DNA from: Branchiostoma floridae
Lineage: Eukaryota; Chordata; Leptocardii; Amphioxiformes; Branchiostomatidae
Length of the DNA: 64,000 bases
Direction of reading: 5' to 3'
NCBI RefSeq assembly: GCF_000003815.2
Contig: NC_049993.1
Span: forward strand, 10,197,285 to 10,261,284
Shown: piece after piece, positions 57,108-64,000 of the stretch
Layout: every line of letters starts with the position of its first letter
Position numbering within the stretch: position 1 is the first letter of the stretch
Notes under the pieces: model-generated
Databases searched by the model: none
Told to the model about the DNA's origin: nothing
The model's input: only the letters and a program-made list of their open reading frames with translations
Position numbers and translations under genes: made by a program

Positions 57108-58954
57108 GTAGGCCATGCTAAAACAAGGCTTGTTTTTATCACAGTCTGGTTTGGTTTCAGTAAAAAGCATGTATCAATGATGTCTCATTCGCTTTTGTTG
57201 ATAATTGGCAGGTGGTTCTTAACCGTTTACAGCGGGGGGGGGGGGCGGCACGTGTCACCTTCCATGTCTTAGAACACCAGAAGGGCTAACACTTGAGCCA
57301 CAAACAATGCGTAGTAAGTTTTCCTATACTTTAGTTAGCAACAAGTTCAGAAGTTTGATACATTTTCAATTTCTCCGTTGCTATGGCAACCGTTTGTTAT
57401 TAGGCATTTTGGACAAAAATCTAATTTCGATTTTAACAATGTATTTTCCCTATATTACTGCTATTTTCTAGCATTCAGAAAATATTATGTTATATGGTAT
57501 ATCTTTCATAATTAAGTAAGTTCCCCTAGCACGGCTTAATGTCCTGTGCTAAGAACTGCAAATCTTTCAAGGAAGTGCAATTCACATATGCGCGCATGAA
57601 TTTAATAACACTGTTGGCATACAGTACAACAAAATCCGTAATTTTGCGATTAGGGCTCGGGAGAGCACGAAAAAAGCACGAAAAAAAGGACAATTTTGGC
57701 TCCTTCACAATGGTTTTGCAAGCAAATGACGTAAATTTTGGTACAAGGGTGCACTAGATATTCATTCAATTTCAAATGACCCCTGTATTATTTATGGCAT
57801 GAACCACTTGTGAGCCCGGTGTTGTCTGGAAGAGTCCATTGTTACTCGGAGGGGTTCATTTTTTTAAAATTCTTGTGGCTCGTCGTATAAACATGAGTTC
57901 GAAAAATTCTCACTAGCCGGCTAACGAAACACGACGCGACTGGATCATTGATGTAGCAAACTCATGTCTGCATGAAACCCTCGACTCCCATGGAGTTCTC
58001 GACAGGCTTTGAAGTCAACGTGGTCCCGCCCGATCTGACAATATGTAAATCGCTGAGTGCATCACAACACGAATATAATTGAAATTGAATTTCGTATTGC
58101 TTCCCCAAAAATAAACCGTGTAAAATACAGCTAGTGGACCCCCAAAAAATGGAAGATTTGGTCCAAATATATTAATGACTTTGTACTGAACTGATGGAGG
58201 GATTTGCCGCATACTTTGAGATCACATGCGGTGCCGTGCAAAGGTTATCATATCTGTTTCCGGTGTTACTTTTCGGCATTCTTGTGACAAATTTGTGGCA
58301 TTTTGTGCCCTCACACTCAAGAGCCATTGTTGTGAAATGAAGTATTTACTCTCATCGCCGAACGAAGCAACAGGTCGTCAGCGTTGACCTAACTTGGAAT
58401 GCAACAAGCGGCGTAAACAATCGCTCAGTTACGGCGGGCCTCGCATCGGCGGAAACGCACGCACGGTCAAAAAATACGAACCAGGGGGAAGCTGAAGTCA
58501 GTTGACACAAAATTCTTCTTTCTGTTTTCTTAAAATCGTTTCAATAGGTCAAAGAGAGACAGAGGTATTTGTATGCCGAAGTTACGGTACCCTATTTATA
58601 ATGAAACAATATGTAAAGTAACTTTAAAACAACATTTTTTCTGTTTCTACCGACCGAGATTCATTGTGTAAATCGTGCACAGACGATTTAAAATCAACCC
58701 CTAGACGGAAAATGCCCAATCACCACCACTCTCATTTATCATTAGTCAAAACGCAACAGTTTTCAGACAACTGACACTGCTACAATACGATGTCGAACTT
58801 GTAAATTTACGTCCGAAGTTGCGGCACCTTCCGTTACATATTCTACAATAGTAATATCCTTATATAGAACTTTATATCATTTACAATTAGGCATTTGGAT
58901 TTACATTAGAATTATGTATTGAAATTAAACTTTCACGTCTCAATTTTCACTCAG
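57108..58954 (+). other. Intron between trefoil and first CTLD exon
   Basis: Contains a poly-G tract (57235..57244), an internal fragment of the AGCCCGGTCTGAATAGGG family (about 57285..57535: GTAGTAAGTTTTCCTA, GCTATGGCAACCGTTTGTT, TATTACTGCTATTTTCTAGC) and otherwise unremarkable sequence. Confidence 0.6.
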
Positions 58955-59380
58955 AACCATTAGGTTGGAATCTTTCGGAACCCTTTCCGAAGGGTTACCA
59001 AACGTGGCGCGGTATCTACTACAAGGCGTTCAACACACGTGAAAGCTTCAGCGGAGCGGCTGCGATCTGTCGTCAGGACGGCGGTACCCTCGCCATGCCC
59101 CGAGACAGGGAGATCAACGACTTCCTCAAATCATTCTACCAGTCCGTGAGCAAAGATAACTCCTTCTGGATCGGCCTGCACGATCAGCACAAAGAGGGGC
59201 AGTTTGAGTGGATAGACGGCGACTCAATCGGGGAGTACAACTCGTGGAATCCGGGAGAGCCAAATAACGCTCTCGGTGGGCAAGACTGTACCCATTATTG
59301 GCCCCCTCATAACGGATACGGCCTCTGGTACGATGCCGATTGCAATCAAGGAGCGTATTTCATCTGCCAAGTTGTTCCAG
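58955..59380 (+). CDS. Transmembrane lectin gene, exon 7 (C-type lectin domain 1)
   Basis: Phase-1 exon of 142 codons after TTTTCACTCAG, ending GTTCCAG/GTAAAT, residues about 405-546. A complete short-form CTLD with four cysteines (AAAIC, GQDC, DADC, FIC), FWIGLHDQ, the fold-core W, and EPN of the primary calcium/sugar site, which in the family indicates mannose-type specificity. The second half of the site reads LWYDADC, not the usual WND: the asparagine calcium ligand is replaced by tyrosine, so calcium-dependent sugar binding may be weakened or lost. Close copy of exon 8. Confidence 0.95.
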
Positions 59381-59745
59381 GTAAATTGTATTCTTATTAC
59401 CTTTTTTTGTAACTTGAATTGTAGTACTTATACTAAAGTAGGCACCAATTCGAGTTATGAAACAACAGACATTCGAATTGGAATGACTTTCAGCATTGTA
59501 CTACGCTTATTACTACCAACACTTAGCATATTCCATGATGATAGACAAGTTAACGCTAGTCTTTTTTTATGTTCTTGTGTATTCTCAAAATTATTTCTAA
59601 AAATACACGCGTGTGCATTTGAGTATGGAAAAAACGCAAAAGAAAGATGATGCAGTTTTTGGTGTTGTAACATGTAGTGGATATAGAACCACGTCAACAT
59701 AAAAAAATGTCATTCTTACTTCTGCTATTGAAAAAAAATCTCTAG

Positions 59746-60141
59746 GTACTTTCCCTGAAGGATACGTATTGTGGCGTGGAATCTACTACAAGGCATTCAA
59801 CACGCGTAAAAGCTTCAGCGGAGCGGCTGCAACCTGTCGTCAGGACGGTGGTACCCTCACCATGCCCCGGGACAAGGGGATCAACAAGCTCCTTACAGCC
59901 TTGTCCAAGCCCATGGACACATCTGGGGCCTTCTGGATCGGCCTGCACGATCAGCGCAAAGAGGGACAGTTTGAGTGGATAGACGGCGACTCAATCGGGG
60001 AGTACAACTTGTGGAATCCGGGAGAGCCAAATAATGCTAACAGTGGGGAACACTGCGTCCAGACCGTGTATCCTGATCCATTCGGATGGAATGACGCCAG
60101 TTGCCAACAATCTCTGCCCTTCATCTGTCAAATTGTTACAG
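59746..60141 (+). CDS. Transmembrane lectin gene, exon 8 (C-type lectin domain 2)
   Basis: Phase-1 exon of 132 codons after AAATCTCTAG, ending GTTACAG/GTATTT, residues about 547-678. Four cysteines (AAATC, GEHC, DASC, FIC), FWIGLHDQ, EPN and an intact WND (FGWNDASC), so it is predicted to bind calcium and mannose-type sugars. Stretches such as WRGIYYKAF and EWIDGDSIGEYN are nearly identical to exon 7 at DNA level, including silent sites, pointing to a recent exon duplication or conversion. Confidence 0.95.
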
Positions 60142-60193
60142 GTATTTAGTGCATTGAGTGACTATAATACCCTTTTAGTACAACCATTACAAA

Positions 60194-60653
60194 TACACTA
60201 CCAAAAATGATTTTTCTTGTTTTGTTTACCCCATGGACAATTCGTATATAAAGAAAAACATTCTTGCAATAAAAAATCTGGAATAAAATTCTAAGCAAAA
60301 CAAGAATCTACCAAAAAACTTAATTCTCACACAAAGAACAATTTTCTTATCTTCTTTGGTGAAGAAAATTTTTCTCACACCTAAGAATTTTTTTGTACTT
60401 TAAGCAAAATCTTGTTGTTTTTCTTATGATGCAAGAAATAAAATTCTAGAAATGCTTGCTTTTTTATAGAAATACGAGAATTTTTGCTTTTGATGTAAGA
60501 AAAATATTCTTGGTGTAAGAATATTAATCTCAAAAATGTCTAAAAATTCAAGCAAAAATTTCTTGGGGACAGAACAATTTTCTTCATGAAAGATACATTT
60601 TCTGTTAGGAAGAAAAACAAGATACGCAAAAAAAAGTCATTTTTGGTAGTGTA
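60194..60653. mobile_element. MITE with CACTACCAAAAATGA ends
   Basis: TACACTACCAAAAATGATTT at the left and TCATTTTTGGTAGTGTA at the right with TA flanks. The whole 460 bp is A/T-tract rich with repeated TTCTTG/CAAGAA and can fold on itself. It lies in the intron between CTLD2 and CTLD3. Confidence 0.88.
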
Positions 60654-60704
60654 TGAACATCGTTTGAAACTCCTTATGTGTTTTGCGTCAATGCATTGAG
60701 TCGC

Positions 60705-60864
60705 CAAAAAGCAGTTACTCAAGCAACTGGATATGTTTTTGGAAATGGTCAGACGTTTCGGATAGAATCCACTATCCTTTGTCACTAAGGATAGTGGATA
60801 CTATCCGTAACGTCTGACCGTTTCCAAAGACATATCCAGTTGCTTGAGTATCTACTTTTTTGCG
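60705..60864. mobile_element. Perfect-hairpin MITE, AGCAGTTACTCAAGCAACTGG family
   Basis: Two arms of nearly 80 bp (AAAAAGCAGTTACTCAAGCA through GGATAGAATCCACTATCC, and the inverse through CAGTTGCTTGAGTATCTAC) meet at GTCACTAAGG near 60783 with almost no loop. Confidence 0.9.
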
Positions 60865-61227
60865 TATCTTAGCACCTGGATGTCTAACCTACATCGACGC
60901 AAATGCATTGAATCGTTATTGCACAGATTCTACTTCTTTTGAAACACACCCTGTTGATTATGGAAATATAGAAGTCGGAAAAATTAAAAAGAAAAATATA
61001 CGTGTTAGAATGAATGTGCAAGTATTGTAGTTGCTGGTAATTTTTCTCTCTTATCTTTTTATTAATTCTTGAATATTCTGGAACTTCTTCTTCAAAGTAA
61101 TTCTCTCTTTGCACACATGCATAAAAACATGATTGGGTAACGCATTTTGTCAATGTAATGTCTAATGAACATTGAACAATGTCAACATTATAAAGTGGTG
61201 ATAGAAAAAATTACAATATTTCTTTAG

Positions 61228-61635
61228 GCGCTTTTAATGAGAAAGGCTACGAAAAGTTGCACGGTATGTACTACAAGGCGTTTGACGAACCGAAAAGCTT
61301 CATTGGAGCGGCTGCAATCTGTCGTCTAGACGGTGCTACCCTCGCCATGCCCCGAGACAAAGAGACCAACGACATCCTCAACACCTTTTTCCAGTCCGTG
61401 AGCGAATCCGGGGCCTTCTGGATCGGCCTGCATGATCAGCAGGAAGAGGGGCAGTTCGAGTGGCTAGACGGCTACTCACTCGCAGAGTACAACGCGTGGC
61501 ATCCGGGAGAGCCAAATAACTCTCTCGGTGAGGAGGACTGTGCCCAGGCCATGTTACTGTATACAGTCGGTACATTCGGATGGAATGACATTAGTTGCCA
61601 CCAAGCCCTGCCCTTCATCTGCCAAATTCATCCAG
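61228..61635 (+). CDS. Transmembrane lectin gene, exon 9 (C-type lectin domain 3)
   Basis: Phase-1 exon of 136 codons after TTTCTTTAG, ending CATCCAG/GTGGGT, residues about 679-814. Four cysteines (AAAIC, EEDC, DISC, FIC), FWIGLHDQ, EPN and WND are all intact. It is more diverged from CTLD1 and CTLD2 than they are from each other (EWLDGYSLAEYNAWHPGEPN), so it split off earlier. An insertion of a few residues (MLLYTVGT) lies between EPN and WND. Confidence 0.95.
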
Positions 61636-61869
61636 GTGGGTGCAAATATTTAGCATTATCTATATTCATTCCAACCATATTAATTTTCTAAGGCGCCTAA
61701 TATATGCAAGTGTTGTAATAAATAGGTACATTGCATTGTTATTGTCTTGATTCTTTAAAAAGCATTCTTTTCTGTATGGAACAAAGGCAAAAGGCAAAAA
61801 CAGGAGAAGCGTTGCTGTTATAATAATTAGCAAATAGTTAGGATTCTGTTTTCTTTTATTCCTAACTCA

Positions 61870-61987
61870 AAATAATAGCAATTGTTTGTTGACAGGCAGT
61901 TTTGCCAAAAACCACTATTTTTGGTTCTAACAATGTATTTCCCCCCCGTCCAGGGATGACCAAAAAAGCCCGGTCTGAACAGGGTTA
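61870..61987 (+). mobile_element. 3' fragment of the AAAAAGCCCGGTCTGAATAGGGTTAA family
   Basis: TTGTTTGTTGACAGGCAG and ATGACCAAAAAAGCCCGGTC ending at AGGGTTAA. Confidence 0.75.
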
Positions 61988-62058
61988 AATTCGCGGTGAA
62001 ATGGCGAACGCGAAAACCGCTAATATAAATCCTCCGCGAACATTTCTGCATTACAGTA
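61988..62058. mobile_element. Fragment of the CTGTAAATGCAGAAA TA-MITE (reverse)
   Basis: TTCGCGGTGAAATGGCGAAC to TTTCTGCATTACAG/TA matches the right end of 47269..47432. Confidence 0.75.
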
Positions 62059-62073
62059 ATTTGCGCTGACTGT

Positions 62074-62445
62074 GCTCATATTTTGCACAAAGACAGTATT
62101 TGGTCCACAACCCCTTAAGATAGCTTTTAAAAAAAATCAAAACTCCTATTTATTATGGCAAATTATGTTATCCAGCCAGTTCCACCTTTCTCTTCCAAAA
62201 TGGAAATCAGCATACATTGCGGCAGCTTCTCTTGACCACCTGAAATGGAATTTCAACGGACCTTAACTACATGTCTTGTCTACGGTAGATCCATAAATTG
62301 CTTATGTAATAAATTAAATGTCTGTACGTGACTTTTTGTCAAGTGGTTTTCTTTGAAGTCGAAAAGTTTTGTGTTTGGAGAAAATCTTGAATTTGAGTCA
62401 TGAAACAAAGTTGAATAGAATTCTAACTTGTTAAACGTAGACCAA
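62074..62445 (+). mobile_element. Decayed foldback-element arm, left orientation
   Basis: Matches the left arm of 18431..22110: GCTCATATTTTGCACA, TTTGGTCCACAACCCCT, ATCAAAACTCCT, GAAATCAGCATA, then the unit phrases ACGTGACTTTTTGTCAAGTGG and GTGTTTGGAGAAAATC. Internal deletions are present. Confidence 0.78.
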
Positions 62446-62547
62446 CATATATTCAAAGCTCAAAGGGCCCCAAATATGGAATCGAACGTTCATCCTATTC
62501 AACCTTTATCATTTGAATCATTAATAAATTCATTGTCCTCCCACCAG

Positions 62548-62949
62548 GCTGTCCAGATGGCTTTACTAAGTTCAGTGGAGCCTGCTTCAAAGCGTACCAC
62601 CCGATAGTTTCCTACCACCAGGCGAGACAGTTTTGTGCCATGAAGGGCGGACTTTTAGCCATGCCAAAAGACAAGACCACAGACGACTTTCTGTTGCAGT
62701 TGAAGAACAAGGCGGATCGCTGGCACTATTTCTGGTTTGGTTTGAGCGACGAGAACAGTGAGGGACAATGGGTCTGGGAAGATGGGGAAATTCTCTACCA
62801 GGATACCCCTTGGAGTGACTGGAGGGAGGGAGAACCGAATAATCGTTATGGGGATGAAGACTGTGCACATTACAGTCCTCAAGCGTGGCCGGGATGGAAT
62901 GACATTCTGTGCTCAAGGAAGGTGGCCAAGTTTATCTGCCAGACAAAAG
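62548..62949 (+). CDS. Transmembrane lectin gene, exon 10 (C-type lectin domain 4, long form)
   Basis: Phase-1 exon of 134 codons after CCTCCCACCAG, ending ACAAAAG/GTTTGT, residues about 815-948. A long-form CTLD with six cysteines: the extra N-terminal pair CPDGFTKFSGAC plus QFC, DEDC, ILC and FIC. FWFGLSDENSEGQWVWEDG, EPNNR and GWNDILC give intact EPN and WND sites (predicted calcium- and mannose-type binding). It is clearly a different lineage from CTLD1-3. Phase 1 at the donor means at least one further exon lies to the right of the window. Confidence 0.94.
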
Positions 62950-62978
62950 GTTTGTCATACGACATTTTCTTTTATCTT

Positions 62979-63199
62979 TTAACCCTATTGAGACCGGGGG
63001 CGGGCTTTTTAGGCCTGCGCCAACCTCCAAGTCGGATAACGCCAGAATGGCTTACGCTAGAGCCACCAAACTTTGTGAGTTTTCCTTAAATCTGGTTGCC
63101 AACAAATTTACAACGTTTGGAAAAAATCCATTTTTTTGTTGCCAAGGCAACCGTTTGTTGACAGGCACCCCTGAAAAAGCCCGGTTTGAATAGGGTTAA
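62979..63199. mobile_element. Complete short copy of the AAAAAGCCCGGTCTGAATAGGGTTAA family
   Basis: TTAACCCTATTGAGACCGGG followed by CGGGCTTTTT at the left; AAAAAGCCCGGTTTGAATAGGGTTAA-type inverse at the right. Contains GCTTACGCTAGAGCCACCAAA and GCCAAGGCAACCGTTTGTTG. Starts 30 bp after CTLD4's donor. Confidence 0.85.
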
Positions 63200-63200
63200 G

Positions 63201-63473
63201 ATTCTTTAAACACAACCAGAATTGTACTCATTTCCAACGTTTCGATGTCTCCCAGACACCATCATCAGGGTTAGAATGACTGATTCCAGAGAAGAGGGGG
63301 AATACAAGCTGAGCCACGTTTTGGACGACATTGTTGTTGCTACAACGCCACCTACATTGACTATAAGCAACAGCAAGAATAAGATTTAGCCATTCTAACC
63401 CTGATGATGGTGTCTGATAAAGATTGAAACGTTGGGAGTGAGTACAATTCTGGTTGCGTTTCGAAGAACCTTA
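63201..63473. mobile_element. MITE with ACACAACCAGAATTGTACTC ends
   Basis: AACCAGAATTGTACTCA..CCAACGTTTC and its inverse GAAACGTTGGGAGTGAGTACA form long stems. Inner stem CACCATCATCAGGGTTAGAATG/CATTCTAACCCTGATGATGG (about 63249..63272 and 63390..63413). Confidence 0.88.
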
Positions 63474-63564
63474 CTATATAAGTATTTTATCAACCTGATG
63501 AAACTATTTACGGACATTTCCTTTTGGACCGAATGAAGTTCTGGTTCCAGAAATATACACAGGA

Positions 63565-64000
63565 CCTGCCTGGGTAAGCGCCAAATAAGAATATGGCTAA
63601 AATTGACCATTTTCGTAAAATCAAACAAGTGGCACACTTACAGTGACAATCACATGACCAACTATCACTACCTGAAACTCTATAAGCATTTAATAATGAA
63701 TGATAGATACATAGATTTACCGTTTACAAAAGGTTTAGTTTGAATTCTAAATTATTACGTTACGTAGAGCATTTTAAACATGGCTCAAAGTCACAATTTT
63801 GCCAAACGCAACAAGAGGACTTTTTAAAAGAAAACGGCGTAACAACAAAACAGACCCCGAGTTTGCAATGTTACATTTGTTATATATCCTAATCATACAT
63901 GTATGGTATCAATTTCAATCCAAAAACGTTACTAAATCGGCAATCAAAGCGTCATAAGATTGGGCTATTAGTTACATATTTTGAAGAGTAAAATATTGAA
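63565..64000 (-). mobile_element. Decayed foldback-element arm, right orientation (runs off the window)
   Basis: Matches the right arm of 18431..22110: AATATGGCTAAAATTGACCA, ACAATCACATGACCAACT, CTGAAACTCTATAAGCATTTA, AACATGGCTCAAAGTCACAA, GGTATCAATTTCAA and AAGATTGGGC. Opposite orientation to 62074..62445. Confidence 0.82.

Overview
The window is animal nuclear DNA, most likely from a cephalochordate (amphioxus, Branchiostoma-like). The grounds are split genes with GT-AG introns, a recognisable metazoan RAVER gene, a C-type-lectin gene of modular phase-1 exons of the kind expanded in amphioxus, and non-coding DNA densely packed with short inverted-repeat transposons (MITEs), tRNA-derived SINEs and LINE debris. 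The species call is inference. Nothing bacterial or viral was seen.

Minus strand, 38130 down to 786 and off the left edge: a ribonucleoprotein PTB-binding (RAVER-like) gene. I could place six coding exons: 37867..38130, 14486..14552, 3171..3640, 2458..2649, 1810..1951 and 786..901. All join in frame into about 417 residues: an N-terminal tail, three RRMs, a leucine/glutamine-rich linker and a PTB-binding motif (GLLGTTP) whose first glycine is formed across a splice junction. Intron 1 is about 23 kb and intron 2 about 11 kb. Intron 2 holds a nested single-exon leucine-rich-repeat membrane protein gene on the same strand (11610..12672), whose frame is broken twice. Intron 1 holds a 3.7-kb foldback transposon (18431..22110) that is itself interrupted by another element (20134..20968), followed by a 1.25-kb hAT-like element and many MITEs.

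38.1-46.6 kb is intergenic. It holds a duplicated segment just upstream of the RAVER start, MITEs, and a tandem array of about 160-bp units.

Plus strand, 46666 to 62949 and probably off the right edge: a type II transmembrane lectin gene. Ten exons, every internal junction in phase 1, encode in order a short N-terminus, a cytoplasmic NPLY (NPxY) motif, a basic stop and a transmembrane helix, a polar stalk, a degenerate collagen-like segment, a six-cysteine trefoil (P) domain, and four C-type lectin domains (CTLDs). CTLD1-3 are recent near-copies of one another. CTLD4 is a different, long-form CTLD, and its exon lies between two oppositely oriented decayed arms of the same foldback family seen at 18-22 kb. 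This chimeric receptor (endocytic tail, collagen, trefoil and four lectin heads) is the most notable biological system in the window.

The rest is repeat-derived. About fifteen distinguishable repeat families were found by matching terminal inverted repeats and repeated copies inside the window. Most have no coding capacity. The clearest coding remnant is the 3' end of a non-LTR retrotransposon (49075..50500, minus strand).
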